Shown here in pieces: positions 52,538 to 61,653 of a DNA stretch of 64,000 bases; within the stretch, counting starts at the first letter, position 1, and each line of letters opens with the position of its first letter. This DNA is from Bacteroidota bacterium. GTDB taxonomy: Bacteria > Bacteroidota > Bacteroidia > Chitinophagales > Chitinophagaceae. The notes beneath the pieces were generated by a model, which was not told the origin of the DNA, searched no databases, and saw only the letters and a list, made by a program, of their open reading frames with translations. The DNA is taken from positions 186,001 to 250,000 of the forward strand of contig JAEWHC010000009.1 of assembly GCA_023387985.1 (NCBI GenBank), read 5' to 3'. The translations under genes and the position numbers were made by a program.

Positions 52538-52659
52538 TTTCTTTGTTTTTATCCTGTTCCACTATAAAAAAAGACCTGCCTGTTTGCTCAGGAAGGCCGC
52601 AATCAACCGGAATTTCCGGTTCGTTGCAATTTAAATGGAATTTTCTTAAAAATGAAAAA

Positions 52660-53280
52660 TTATGTTTTCTTCATATGCAGCCATTCCAGGATCAGCACCG
52701 GTCGAAAACCGCGGCGCAAACGTTCCAGCGCTACCATCATGGTCATTTGGGTTTCCGGCTTCGAAAGTTCCGGAAGGCGGTAAACATAGGCTTCCAGGTA
52801 GTTATCAGGAAGCCATTCTTCCATTTCTTCTTTCTTTACTTTTTGCAAATGAATGAAAACCGAATCATTTTGGGGCAGCAGGCACTGATCAAACTGACCG
52901 GCAATATTTTCTAATTGTTCCAAAGCGGCCTGGCCGGATGTTTCCGGGTTGAAGAATGCAATGTATTGCCAGCGGTTGGTTTCCTCGCCGGGGCGTTTAT
53001 CAAACCCGTTTTCCAAAATGGTTGAGGCGGCACCCTGCCATTGCCAGGGCTCCAGGATGGTAAATTTCTGCTGCCTGAATGTCCAGTTTCCACCCTGATC
53101 TTGTCCGCTGCTTTGCCTTGAAGGCCCATCGGTCATGATCTCGAAATTTTCCTTCTTCATTTGAAAGATCAGTTCCCGCAGCAGGCTGCACTGCCGGTCG
53201 GCAGGTTGTGTTTGCTGGGCGATGAGGCTGCTAAAGACCAACAAAAAGAACAGGGCAATACTGGTGTGCTTCATTTGCAT
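52660..53280 (-). CDS. Secreted hypothetical protein
   Basis: The 206-residue protein has a signal peptide with cleavage near LIAQQTQ (about residue 22). The rest is rich in Gln, Glu and Trp (WTFRQQKFTILEPWQWQGA, NRWQYIAFFNPETSGQAALEQLENIAGQFDQCLLPQND). No family is recognised. It would act in the periplasm or outside. The ATG six bases downstream (53274) is equally good as start. It lies 122 bases upstream of asd on the same strand, but cotranscription is not evident. Confidence 0.72.
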   Translation of the reverse strand: MQMKHTSIALFFLLVFSSLIAQQTQPADRQCSLLRELIFQMKKENFEIMTDGPSRQSSGQDQGGNWTFRQQKFTILEPWQWQGAASTILENGFDKRPGEETNRWQYIAFFNPETSGQAALEQLENIAGQFDQCLLPQNDSVFIHLQKVKKEEMEEWLPDNYLEAYVYRLPELSKPETQMTMMVALERLRRGFRPVLILEWLHMKKT

Positions 53281-53634
53281 AAAAGTAGGGCATTACCTGG
53301 TTTTGCAGAAGCTCCGGCCGTTTAGGGAAGGTGAAAAAAAATCCAATTCGCCTTTCCGTTAAATTCATGGCTGCTCAGTATTCATTTACCAGCTTCTTCC
53401 ATATGGTTGTTGGCTACGGGGCTTGCTCCTTTCCCAAAGTTTAGCCCATAGAAGGCAATCCACTCCGCTTAGCTAGGTGCACAAATCCCTGTCCGGTTTT
53501 AATTCCAGGGTAACCAAACCAAATGGAAATGATCTTGGTCTTATGATGCATTATTTTTTTATTTTGACTTTAGTATGGTTTTTGAAATGAAGGCTTGAGA
53601 TATCGAGTTTTATCAACACAATAAACTTCAACCC
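53281..53634. other. Intergenic region, no gene seen
   Basis: The stretch has no open frame with support on either strand. AT-rich sequence with TTTTGAC and TATGG elements at 53560-53590 is the probable promoter region of the small gene at 53635. Confidence 0.5.
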
Positions 53635-53844
53635 ATGTATTCCTTCAATGAAAAAGACCGGCCAATGGATTCTGATATCTGGGTTTATCTCAGCGAAGCC
53701 GAGGCCATGCTGAATGTTACCTTATCCAAAATCAATTTTATCCGGTCCGGTGCCGAAAGCGAAAGTGAGCTTAAACTGTTAGAAGAAAAGGCAAAATATT
53801 ACCAGGACCGCTTTGGATCCATCCGTCAAAAATGGGCAGGCTAA
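53635..53844 (+). CDS. Small hypothetical helical protein (69 aa)
   Basis: This ATG-started frame encodes a soluble, charged and probably all-helical protein. DIWVYLSEAEAMLNVTLSKINFIRSGAESESELKLLEEKAKYYQDRF has the pattern of two helices joined by a short turn. It has no signal, metal or DNA-binding motif. An upstream AT-rich region could hold a promoter. I do not recognise a family. The 256 bases after it, up to the NadR-like gene, are empty apart from short frames. Confidence 0.55.
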   Translation: MYSFNEKDRPMDSDIWVYLSEAEAMLNVTLSKINFIRSGAESESELKLLEEKAKYYQDRFGSIRQKWAG

Positions 53845-54100
53845 GGCTATGTCTTTTTTCAGGATTCTAAATTGCCCGGGGCGTTCCGAAATGGTCATAA
53901 AAAACAGGTAACAGTTTCTTTGTCCCGGGCAATGATTTGAACCGGTTTGTGAAATTTTCATACCCAAACATCAAAATTACTTTGCAGAAGCCCGCACAAT
54001 ATTTCCGGGTGTATCGTTTTATTTCGAGCCTTGCAGGGAACATACACAGGAATCAAGCCGGCAAAAATCCTGATATTCGCAAATTCATAGATAACAACTG

Positions 54101-54631
54101 GTGAAAAAAATTGTAATAATCGGGCCGGAGAGTACAGGAAAAAGTACAATTTGCAGGCAACTGGCTGATCATTTTCAAACCTTGTGGTGCCCGGAGTATG
54201 CACGTGAATATTTGCTGCAGCATGGTACACAATATACTTATGCCCAGCTACTTGAAATTGCGAAGGGGCAAATCGCTAAAGAAGAAGAATATATCCGCAA
54301 AGCCGAAGCGGCAGGCCATTCCTATTTGTTTATTGATACGGATTTGTATGTTATGAAAGTATGGTGTGAATATGTGTTCAATGATTGCCATGCCTGGATC
54401 CTGAACCAGATCGCAAAGCGGCACTATGACGGATACCTGCTTTGTAAAAATGATCTGCCATGGACCAAAGATGAACTTCGGGAATATCCCGATGAAGGGC
54501 CTCGCCAGCAATTGTTCCACATCTACCACGATCTTTTGGTGCAGCAGCATGTGCCCTGGAAACTGGTGCGCGGCACCCAGGAAGAACGGCTGCAAACTGC
54601 TGTGGAGGGGGTTTTGGAATTTAATGTTTAA
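54101..54631 (+). CDS. NadR-like AAA-family kinase (nicotinamide riboside kinase domain)
   Basis: The 176-residue protein starts with a GTG (54101); an in-frame TAA lies three codons upstream, so no longer start exists. The P-loop GPESTGKST is at 8-16, followed by WCPEYAREYL, LFIDTDLYVMKVWCEYVFN and CKNDLPWTKDELREYPDE. These are the features of the ribosylnicotinamide kinase domain of NadR, here free of the adenylyltransferase and HTH domains. It probably phosphorylates nicotinamide riboside for NAD salvage; a PnuC transporter is not in the window. The gene ends 66 bases before the trp leader peptide. Confidence 0.9.
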   Translation: MKKIVIIGPESTGKSTICRQLADHFQTLWCPEYAREYLLQHGTQYTYAQLLEIAKGQIAKEEEYIRKAEAAGHSYLFIDTDLYVMKVWCEYVFNDCHAWILNQIAKRHYDGYLLCKNDLPWTKDELREYPDEGPRQQLFHIYHDLLVQQHVPWKLVRGTQEERLQTAVEGVLEFNV

Positions 54632-54656
54632 AAAAAATACGGATACTAAAAATTAT

Positions 54657-54664
54657 TTATTTTG
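54657..54664 (+). promoter_or_regulatory. Tentative -7 element of the trp operon
   Basis: TTATTTTG differs from TAnnTTTG at one position and ends 33 bases before the leader-peptide ATG. A second near match CAAATTTG at 54684-54691 would give an almost leaderless leader peptide. No clear -33 element. Confidence 0.35.
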
Positions 54665-54697
54665 CCATTCCGGCTACGCGTCTCAAATTTGCAATCA

Positions 54698-54745
54698 ATG
54701 AAAAACCTTCAACATAACATTTGGTGGTGGCAACTGATACCTTAG
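54698..54745 (+). CDS. trpL: trp operon leader peptide (15 aa, three Trp codons in a row)
   Basis: ATG AAA AAC CTT CAA CAT AAC ATT is followed by TGG TGG TGG (54722-54730), then CAA CTG ATA CCT TAG, giving MKNLQHNIWWWQLIP. Trp is the rarest residue, and three in a row in a 15-codon frame right before trpE is the hallmark of ribosome-mediated attenuation. The stop TAG (54743-54745) lies 50 bases before the terminator. Stalling of a ribosome on the TGG codons when charged tRNA-Trp is scarce should prevent terminator folding. It is not a shadow frame of another gene. No Shine-Dalgarno sequence is visible, as usual in the phylum. Confidence 0.88.
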   Translation: MKNLQHNIWWWQLIP

Positions 54746-54822
54746 TGTCGGGATGCAGCCTCATGTTATGTGAAAAGAAAATATATAAACAGGAAGCCTC
54801 GGCACGTAAGCCGGGGTTTTTT
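54713..54822 (+). promoter_or_regulatory. trp attenuator: alternative RNA hairpins ending in a terminator
   Basis: CATAACAT (54713-54720, inside the leader peptide) pairs perfectly with ATGTTATG (54763-54770). The terminator is GCCTCGGC (54796-54803) with GCCGGGGT (54810-54817, two G-U pairs), loop of 6, and six T's (54817-54822). GTCGGG (54747-54752), right behind the leader stop, can pair with CTCGGC (54798-54803), a possible antiterminator that a ribosome at the stop codon would cover. The first and third are seen; their exclusive use is inferred. Confidence 0.78.
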
Positions 54823-54837
54823 AATGCCATAAAGACC

Positions 54838-56253
54838 ATGATTAAAGTTCAGTTACAAACTACCTGCACGCGTTCCCTCGCCGATCTTGTAACACCTGTA
54901 GGCATCTACCTTCGGTTGCGCGACCGGTTTCGCGATACCATTTTGCTGGAGAGCACCGACTTCCATACCGCGGAAAACAGCTGGAGTTTTATTGGCGTAA
55001 ATGCAGTTGCCGGCTATGAAGCACTTGATTTGCATACGGTGGAATATAAATTTCCCGGCCTTCCGCCGGAAAAGAAAAAGCTCAACGGACCGCAGGAACT
55101 TGTGGCTGATTTTCACAGCTACCTGGGCCATTTCGAAATAAAGGAACCGGCCACTGTTCAGGCTGCCCAACGGTTTTTCGGATTCACCAGTTATGATGGC
55201 GTACAGTTTTTTGAAAACATCCGTTTTAACCCGCAAAAGGAAAGGGTTACCTCAGGCAACTTGTTGCGTTACCGCTTATATCAATACGTAATAGCCATTA
55301 ATCATTTTAAAGATGAGCTTTTCCTCTGCGAAAACCATTTTAAAGGCGTGGAAAGCGAAAAAGACGCGTTGCTGTCATACATCTATTCGAAAGACCTGCC
55401 GGTTTTTCCGTTTCGGGCTGCAGAAGCAAGGGAAAGCAACCTTACGGATGAAGAATACATGAACATGGTGGAAAAAGGCATTGATGCCTGTCGCCGTGGT
55501 GACGTATTTCAGATTGTGCTGAGCCGCCAATTCGCGCAAAAATTCCAGGGCGATGATTTCAATGTATACCGCGCATTGCGCAGCGTAAATCCCTCACCGT
55601 ATCTTTTCTATTTTGATTACGGCGATTATCATTTATTTGGTTCATCACCCGAAAGCCAATTGCTGATCACCGAAGAGGGAAAAGCTATCCTGCATCCTAT
55701 TGCAGGAACATTCAAACGCACGGGAAATGATGAAATAGACAAACAGGAGGCCAGCCGCCTGACCCGTGATGAAAAAGAAAATGCCGAACATGTAATGCTG
55801 GTTGACCTTGCCCGCAACGATTTGAGCCGCCATGCCAAAGAAGTGGCCGTAAGCCATTTTAAAGAAGTGCATTATTACAGCCACGTCATTCACCTGGTAA
55901 GTGAGGTGGTAGGCCAAATTGATCCCGATGCCAAAACCATTGAAGTAATGGCGGATACCTTTCCGGCGGGAACATTGAGCGGCGCACCCAAATTCAAAGC
56001 CATGCAACTGATTGATGAATTCGAACCAACTCACCGGGGATATTATGGCGGTGCCATTGGCAGCATCGGACTTGACGGCTCTTTAACTCATGCCATCATG
56101 ATCCGCAGTTTTATGAGCCGAAACAATACCTTGTATTGCCAGGCCGGTGCAGGTATTGTTTCCAAAAGCAATCCCGAAGGCGAATTGCAGGAAGTGAACA
56201 ATAAATTGAATGCATTGGTGAAAGCAGTGGAAATGGCAGGAACATTGAAATAA
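54838..56253 (+). CDS. trpE: Anthranilate synthase component I
   Basis: The enzyme is 471 residues from the ATG at 54838 (MIKVQLQTTCTRSLADLVTPVGIYLRLRDRF), 16 bases after the attenuator T-run; the open frame extends upstream through the leader, which is not coding for TrpE. It converts chorismate to anthranilate using ammonia supplied by TrpG. The Trp feedback motif LLES is at about 33-36. The chorismate-binding domain shows RRGDVFQIVLSRQF, HPIAGTFKRTG, LTRDEKENAEHVMLVDLARNDLS and TFPAGTLSGAPKFKAM. The LLES motif and full chorismate domain separate it from PabB. First gene of the operon, with control by attenuation and probably feedback. Confidence 0.96.
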   Translation: MIKVQLQTTCTRSLADLVTPVGIYLRLRDRFRDTILLESTDFHTAENSWSFIGVNAVAGYEALDLHTVEYKFPGLPPEKKKLNGPQELVADFHSYLGHFEIKEPATVQAAQRFFGFTSYDGVQFFENIRFNPQKERVTSGNLLRYRLYQYVIAINHFKDELFLCENHFKGVESEKDALLSYIYSKDLPVFPFRAAEARESNLTDEEYMNMVEKGIDACRRGDVFQIVLSRQFAQKFQGDDFNVYRALRSVNPSPYLFYFDYGDYHLFGSSPESQLLITEEGKAILHPIAGTFKRTGNDEIDKQEASRLTRDEKENAEHVMLVDLARNDLSRHAKEVAVSHFKEVHYYSHVIHLVSEVVGQIDPDAKTIEVMADTFPAGTLSGAPKFKAMQLIDEFEPTHRGYYGGAIGSIGLDGSLTHAIMIRSFMSRNNTLYCQAGAGIVSKSNPEGELQEVNNKLNALVKAVEMAGTLK

Positions 56254-56351
56254 ATCCATAATGAATCCTGGCGCGGGGAATTATATATTTATTGAGTAAA
56301 AATGTTTTCTTCTCCTTACAAGCGATACACACAAAATAAAATACTTGATCA

Positions 56352-56930
56352 ATGAAAATACTGGTATTCGATAATTACGATTCATTTACCTATAACCTGG
56401 TTCAGCTCATTGAGCAGATTACCGGAACACGGCCTGATGTTTTCCGCAATGATCAGATCGCACTTGAAAAAATAAATGAATACGATAAAATTCTCTTGTC
56501 GCCAGGTCCCGGTGTGCCACATGAAGCCGGGCTGCTGTTGCCGCTGATTGAAACTTATGCGCAAACAAAAGACATCCTTGGAGTTTGCCTCGGTCACCAG
56601 GCCATTGGCGAGGCATTTGGCGGTACGCTCAGCAATTTGTCTCAGGTGTTTCACGGTGTGGCCACGAGTTGCCATTTTGTGAATGCAGGAAATGAATCCT
56701 TGTTGTTCAAAGGCATTTCCGGTCCTTTTGAAGCAGGCCGTTACCACAGCTGGATCGTGGATAAAGAAAACCTGCCGGCTGAACTTGAAATAACCGCGGA
56801 AGATGAAAATGGGCAGATCATGGCGATGCAGCATAAACACTTGCGGGTATATGGAGTGCAATTCCATCCCGAAAGCGTGTTGACGCCGGTAGGAAGGATT
56901 ATTATCGAAAACTGGTTAAAAGAATCATGA
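56352..56930 (+). CDS. trpG: Anthranilate synthase component II (glutamine amidotransferase)
   Basis: The 192-residue amidotransferase supplies ammonia to TrpE. DNYDSFTYNLVQ (7-18), the oxyanion LLSPGPGVP, the nucleophile Cys79 in GVCLGHQAIGEAFGG and His172/Glu174 in QFHPESVLT complete the triad. It could serve PabB also. It lies 98 bases after trpE, a larger gap than between the other genes, and 12 bases before trpD. Confidence 0.96.
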   Translation: MKILVFDNYDSFTYNLVQLIEQITGTRPDVFRNDQIALEKINEYDKILLSPGPGVPHEAGLLLPLIETYAQTKDILGVCLGHQAIGEAFGGTLSNLSQVFHGVATSCHFVNAGNESLLFKGISGPFEAGRYHSWIVDKENLPAELEITAEDENGQIMAMQHKHLRVYGVQFHPESVLTPVGRIIIENWLKES

Positions 56931-56942
56931 AATGAAAATATT

Positions 56943-57938
56943 ATGAAGAAGATATTGTTGCAATTGTTTGAACACAAAACACTCGACCGCGAACAGGCGA
57001 AGCAGGTGTTGCTCGATATGAGCCGCAATGCTTTTAACGAACATGAAATCACGGCCTTCATGACCGTTTTTCTGATGCGTACCATTACCATTGAAGAACT
57101 GCAGGGCTTCAGGGAAGCGTTGCTGGAATTGTGTGTAAAGGTTGACCTGGATGAGTTTGATGCCATGGATATTGTAGGTACCGGCGGCGATGGAAAGAAC
57201 ACGTTCAATATTTCTACGCTGGCCTGTTTTATTGTAGCCGGCGCCGGCCAAAAAGTAGCTAAACAGGGTAACTATGGAGCAACTTCCATCAGCGGCGCTA
57301 GCAATGTGATGCAATTGCTGGGATACAAATTCACCAACAAAACGGAGCAGCTCAAAAAAGAAGTCGATGAAGCGGGGATCTGTTTCATGCATGCGCCTAT
57401 GTTTCACCCGGCCATGAAAACGGTGGCGCCTATACGCAAAAACCTGGGTGTACGTACTTTTTTCAATATGCTTGGTCCGCTCATCAACCCGGCTAGTCCG
57501 CCAAACCAATTGGTGGGTACATTCAACCTGGAGATGGCAAGAATTTATAGTTATTTATTACAGCTCGACAATACACGCTTTACCATTGTAAACAGCCTGG
57601 ACGGCTACGATGAAATTTCATTGACAAGCGATGCCAAAGTAATCAATCAAAACGGGGAAAGCATTCGCACGCCATTTGAACTTGGAAAAAGAATGGTCAT
57701 GGCGGAAGACATTGGTGGTGGAAATTCCGAAGAGGATGCGGCGAGAATATTTAAAAAAGTGATCGGCGGGGGTGGTACCTGGGCGCAAAATGCCGTGGTA
57801 TTGGCCAATGCTGCACTTGCATTGCATACCACCGGCAAATTTGGTGATTACGCATCTTCTTACAGCGCCGCCGTTGCATCTCTTGAATCGGGGGCGGCAC
57901 AAACTGCGCTGGATACACTCATTGCTTTACAACCATGA
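56943..57938 (+). CDS. trpD: Anthranilate phosphoribosyltransferase
   Basis: The 331-residue enzyme transfers the phosphoribosyl group of PRPP to anthranilate. The PRPP loop is DIVGTGGDGKNTFNIST (about 76-92), followed by KQGNYGATSISGASNVMQLLG, HAPMFHPAMKTVAPIRKNLGVRTFFNMLGPLINPA and NSLDGYDEISL. Length matches the family (about 330-345). The stop overlaps the ATG of trpC by four bases (57935-57938), so translation is coupled. Confidence 0.97.
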   Translation: MKKILLQLFEHKTLDREQAKQVLLDMSRNAFNEHEITAFMTVFLMRTITIEELQGFREALLELCVKVDLDEFDAMDIVGTGGDGKNTFNISTLACFIVAGAGQKVAKQGNYGATSISGASNVMQLLGYKFTNKTEQLKKEVDEAGICFMHAPMFHPAMKTVAPIRKNLGVRTFFNMLGPLINPASPPNQLVGTFNLEMARIYSYLLQLDNTRFTIVNSLDGYDEISLTSDAKVINQNGESIRTPFELGKRMVMAEDIGGGNSEEDAARIFKKVIGGGGTWAQNAVVLANAALALHTTGKFGDYASSYSAAVASLESGAAQTALDTLIALQP

Positions 57939-58732
57939 ATATTTTAGAGGCCATTGTTGCGGAAAAACGAAAGGAAGTAGCCCGGAAAAAATTACTTTTT
58001 TCAAATGCTTATCTGGAAAGCAGCGGCTACACATCACGGACATGTATTTCTGCTGTTGATTCCATACGGTCAAATCCGGTTGCAGTCATCGCCGAATTCA
58101 AGAGAAAATCACCATCGAAAGGCGATATTAACCCCGGCATCAGCAATACTGAAGTGGTTAGCGGCTACCAATCTGCCGATGCAGCCGCGGTTTCCATACT
58201 CACCGATTATCCGTTTTTTGGAGGTTCTGCAAATGACCTGCTGGAATGCCGGCCGCTGTTGCAGATTCCGGTTTTGCGCAAGGATTTTATCATAGATGAA
58301 TTTCAAGTCCTGGAAAGTAAATGGATGGGAGCTGATCTCGTATTGCTGATCGCCGCATGCCTTAGTACCCGGGAGGTGCAAAAATTGACACAAACCGCGC
58401 ATCACCTCGGAATGCAGGTTCTGCTGGAGGTGCACGATGAAACCGAACTGGGCCATGTTTGCGAAGCGGTGGATTTGGTGGGCATCAACAACAGGAATTT
58501 GAGGAACTTTGACGTTAGCCTGGATCACAGCATCAGGCTGGCCGAAAAACTGCCAAAAGAAAAACTCCGGATTGCAGAAAGCGGTATCCACAATGCGGAA
58601 GCTGGAGCGCAGTTGTTGCAGTCGGGTTTTGATGGGTTGCTGATTGGCGAATATTTTATGAAAGAAATAAGCCCGGCAGAAAAACTGGCCGGATTCAGAA
58701 CAGCGGTAAATAACTTAATTCAAGTAAAATAA
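57935..58732 (+). CDS. trpC: Indole-3-glycerol-phosphate synthase
   Basis: The 265-residue (beta/alpha)8 enzyme closes the indole ring of CdRP. VIAEFKRKSPSKGDINP (about 50-66) carries the catalytic Lys; VLRKDFIIDEFQV, LLIAACLS, LLEVHDETEL, VGINNRNLRNFDVSLD and IAESGIHN continue the barrel. It is monofunctional, not fused to TrpF as in enterics. Overlaps trpD by four bases and lies seven bases before trpF. Confidence 0.97.
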   Translation: MNILEAIVAEKRKEVARKKLLFSNAYLESSGYTSRTCISAVDSIRSNPVAVIAEFKRKSPSKGDINPGISNTEVVSGYQSADAAAVSILTDYPFFGGSANDLLECRPLLQIPVLRKDFIIDEFQVLESKWMGADLVLLIAACLSTREVQKLTQTAHHLGMQVLLEVHDETELGHVCEAVDLVGINNRNLRNFDVSLDHSIRLAEKLPKEKLRIAESGIHNAEAGAQLLQSGFDGLLIGEYFMKEISPAEKLAGFRTAVNNLIQVK

Positions 58733-58739
58733 ACAGGCT

Positions 58740-59393
58740 ATGCGGTTAAAAGTTTGTGGAATGACATTGGCCGACCAGGTGGGTGGATTGATGGATCTTG
58801 GTGTGCATTACGCCGGTTTTATTTTTTACGATAAAAGTCCACGTTATTGCCTCAACCATCTTACAACGGCCGAAATCTCTGATTTTGCGAACATTCAAAA
58901 AGTGGGCGTATTCGTAAATATGGATGAGGAGGCGCTGCTTCGGATCGCGGATGATTCCAAACTCGACTGGGTCCAGTTGCATGGCGATGAAACGCCTCAA
59001 TATTGCAAAAACATTTCGGGATACTATCCGGTCATCAAAGCTTTCCGTACATCAGACACCGATCTGGTTCAAATAAAAACACAGGAATATTTTGAGTGGG
59101 CGGACATGTACCTGTTCGACACTGAAGCAGTTGGCCCCAATAAAGCAGGGATTTACGGCGGTACGGGTAAAAAATTTGATTGGAATGTGCTGAACGAAAT
59201 GCCCGAAAGAAAACCCTATTTACTGAGCGGAGGTGTTGATCCGTTTAGTGCTCCCCAGGTTAAAGCTTTTATGAAGGAAAAAGATCGTCCTATGCTGCAT
59301 GCGCTGGATGTAAACAGCCGTTTCGAAACCGCACCCGGAGTAAAGGATTTAAAGCTGGTGAAAAAATTTCTTAAAGACATTGAACATTTTTAA
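58740..59393 (+). CDS. trpF: Phosphoribosylanthranilate isomerase
   Basis: The 217-residue enzyme isomerises PRA to CdRP. The catalytic Cys is in RLKVCGMT (2-9), followed by YAGFIFYDKSPRY, VGVFVN, VQLHGDETPQYC, LFDTEAVGPNKAGIYGGTGKKFDW with the catalytic Asp (DTE), and LLSGGVDP. The C-terminal SRFETAPGVKD is the usual phosphate site. It sits between trpC and trpB with seven and three bases on either side. Confidence 0.97.
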   Translation: MRLKVCGMTLADQVGGLMDLGVHYAGFIFYDKSPRYCLNHLTTAEISDFANIQKVGVFVNMDEEALLRIADDSKLDWVQLHGDETPQYCKNISGYYPVIKAFRTSDTDLVQIKTQEYFEWADMYLFDTEAVGPNKAGIYGGTGKKFDWNVLNEMPERKPYLLSGGVDPFSAPQVKAFMKEKDRPMLHALDVNSRFETAPGVKDLKLVKKFLKDIEHF

Positions 59394-59396
59394 AAG

Positions 59397-60590
59397 ATGA
59401 CCATGAATTTTCAAATTCCCGATGTACAAGGCTATTACGGCCCTTATGGCGGGGCCTATGTTCCGGAAATGCTGCAGCGCAATGTTACCGAATTGCGTGA
59501 AGCCTACCTGGACATCATCAATGACAAAAGCTTTCAGAAAGAATTTAATTATTTGCTGAGCGAATATGTGGGCAGGCCTACCCCCTTATATCATGCCGCC
59601 AACCTCAGCAGGAATTTTGGCACCACCATTTACCTGAAGCGGGAAGACCTTTGTCATACCGGCGCGCATAAGGTGAACAACACGGTCGGGCAGGTTTTGG
59701 TAGCAGAACGGTTGGGTAAAAAACGCATCATTGCCGAAACAGGAGCTGGTCAGCATGGAGTGGCCACGGCAACGGTTTGTGCGCTTAAAGGGTTGAAGTG
59801 TATTGTGTATATGGGCGAAAAAGACATCGGGCGGCAGGCACCTAATGTTGCCCGTATGAAGATGCTCGGTGCCGAAGTACGCCCGGCCACGAGCGGCAGC
59901 AAAACGTTGAAAGACGCTACCAATGAAGCCATCCGCGAGTGGATCAACAATCCAAACGACACCCATTACATCATTGGATCAGTGGTGGGTCCGCACCCTT
60001 ACCCGGACATGGTGGCGCGTTTTCAAAGCGTGATCAGCAAGGAGATCCGGAAGCAATTGAAAGAAAAAACCGGTTCGGAATTGCCCACCCGTGTGGTGGC
60101 CTGCGTGGGTGGCGGAAGCAATGCCGCTGGAGCGTTTTTCGAATTTTTGAATGAAGAAACTGTTCAGCTTGTGGCGGTGGAAGCTGCGGGACTTGGCGTC
60201 AACAGTGGACTGAGCGCCGCGACAACCGCGCTGGGTACGCCGGGAATTTTGCATGGCAGCAAAAGCCTGCTGATGCAAACCGGAGACGGGCAGGTTCTTG
60301 AGCCGCACAGCATTTCAGCGGGTTTGGATTACCCGGGTATCGGTCCAATGCATGCGAATTTATTCAGCAGCGGCAGAGGGACTTTCCTGAGCGCCACGGA
60401 TGAGGAAGCCATTGCGGCCGGATTTGAACTGTGCCGGCTGGAAGGCATCATACCCGCGTTGGAATCGGCCCATGCATTGGCCGGATTGAATCGGCTGGAC
60501 ATGCAGCCGGATGAAATTACCGTGCTATGCCTGAGCGGCCGCGGTGACAAAGACCTGGAAACGTATATGGCCTTTATGCCCACCGCATAA
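59397..60590 (+). CDS. trpB: Tryptophan synthase beta chain
   Basis: The 397-residue PLP enzyme joins indole and serine to tryptophan. The PLP lysine is Lys92 in LCHTGAHKVNNTVGQ; other hallmarks are AETGAGQHGVATATV, the phosphate-binding CVGGGSNAAGAFF and GLDYPGIGP. FGPYGGAYVPEML-like YYGPYGGAYVPEML opens the protein. Start ATG at 59397 or the next ATG at 59403. It is TrpB1-type by these motifs and length. Confidence 0.98.
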   Translation: MTMNFQIPDVQGYYGPYGGAYVPEMLQRNVTELREAYLDIINDKSFQKEFNYLLSEYVGRPTPLYHAANLSRNFGTTIYLKREDLCHTGAHKVNNTVGQVLVAERLGKKRIIAETGAGQHGVATATVCALKGLKCIVYMGEKDIGRQAPNVARMKMLGAEVRPATSGSKTLKDATNEAIREWINNPNDTHYIIGSVVGPHPYPDMVARFQSVISKEIRKQLKEKTGSELPTRVVACVGGGSNAAGAFFEFLNEETVQLVAVEAAGLGVNSGLSAATTALGTPGILHGSKSLLMQTGDGQVLEPHSISAGLDYPGIGPMHANLFSSGRGTFLSATDEEAIAAGFELCRLEGIIPALESAHALAGLNRLDMQPDEITVLCLSGRGDKDLETYMAFMPTA

Positions 60591-60626
60591 CCGCAGGAAA
60601 TGAATTTGCAAAGTTAGAAATCAAAA

Positions 60627-61397
60627 ATGATGAACAGGTTAAACCAGTTGTTTGAGAAAAAGAAGAATAACGTTCTTAATATTTATGTTACCGCCGGTTA
60701 TCCCCACCTGGATGATACCCTGCCTATGGTAGAAGCGCTTGAAAAATACGGCGCGGATATTGTGGAACTCGGCGTACCCTACAGCGATCCGCTTGCTGAC
60801 GGCCCGGTGATACAACATAGCGGCAGCATCGCGCTGCATAACGGGATGAGCATGGCCAAATTATTTGAACAGTTGAAGCCGATGCGGCAATCGGTTTCCA
60901 TTCCTGTAGTATTGATGGGGTATCTCAATCCCGTTTTGCAATATGGTATAGAACGGTTTTGCGATGATGCGGAACGGACCGGCGTAGACGGGATCATACT
61001 TCCCGATCTGCCTGCCCTGGAATATGAACGGGATTACCGGCAATTGTTTCAGGCGCACAACCTGCATTTCATTTTCCTCATTACACCGGAAACATCTGAA
61101 GAACGAATTCGCCAGCTCGATGACCTAAGCAGCGGATTTCTTTACGCGGTAAGCAGCAGCAGTACCACCGGTGGCCAACAGGATTTTGAAGCTGTTGGCA
61201 ATTATTTGCAACGCCTGAAGAGCATGAACCTGAAAAACCCCATTTTAGTTGGTTTTGGCATTAAAGATCGGCAAAGCTTCAATGCGGTTTCCAAACAAGT
61301 ACATGGTGGAATTATCGGCAGCGCGTTTATCAGGCATCTCGAAGGGAAAGACAATGTGGAAGAGGCGGTAAAGGAATTTCTGGCGGAGATCAGGTGA
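60627..61397 (+). CDS. trpA: Tryptophan synthase alpha chain
   Basis: The 256-residue (beta/alpha)8 subunit cleaves indole-3-glycerol phosphate and passes indole to TrpB. Catalytic Glu47 and Asp58 are in DIVELGVPYSDPLADGP, with YLNPVLQYGIERF, DGIILPDLPALE, FLITPETSEERI and AVSSSSTTGGQ following. The YVTAGYP start is standard. It is the last gene of the trpEGDCFBA series; no terminator with T-run is visible behind it in the 256-base gap. Confidence 0.97.
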   Translation: MMNRLNQLFEKKKNNVLNIYVTAGYPHLDDTLPMVEALEKYGADIVELGVPYSDPLADGPVIQHSGSIALHNGMSMAKLFEQLKPMRQSVSIPVVLMGYLNPVLQYGIERFCDDAERTGVDGIILPDLPALEYERDYRQLFQAHNLHFIFLITPETSEERIRQLDDLSSGFLYAVSSSSTTGGQQDFEAVGNYLQRLKSMNLKNPILVGFGIKDRQSFNAVSKQVHGGIIGSAFIRHLEGKDNVEEAVKEFLAEIR

Positions 61398-61653
61398 GGA
61401 AGAGGTCCGTAAAATTTACCACGCATTGCATTGTTTACACAGCTTATCGTGCTATATGGTTCATCCTATAGCTTGAACTTTTCAGTCTACCGAAATAAAG
61501 CAGTGAGGTGATTTGCTTGCAGGGTAAATTGATTTTCATTTTGCCTAAGGAAAATATACTTTCCCGGCCAATTGCCGATATGCTTCACCTGGTAGTGGTT
61601 TGAATTCAGCATATCAAAACTGGTTTGTTAGTGGAACGACTAATCGAAATTTC

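Noticed and set aside
53845..54100. 90-codon minus-strand frame upstream of the NadR-like gene
   Set aside because: No motif, overlaps the start of the NadR-like gene in antisense, and has unusual composition. Treated as chance.
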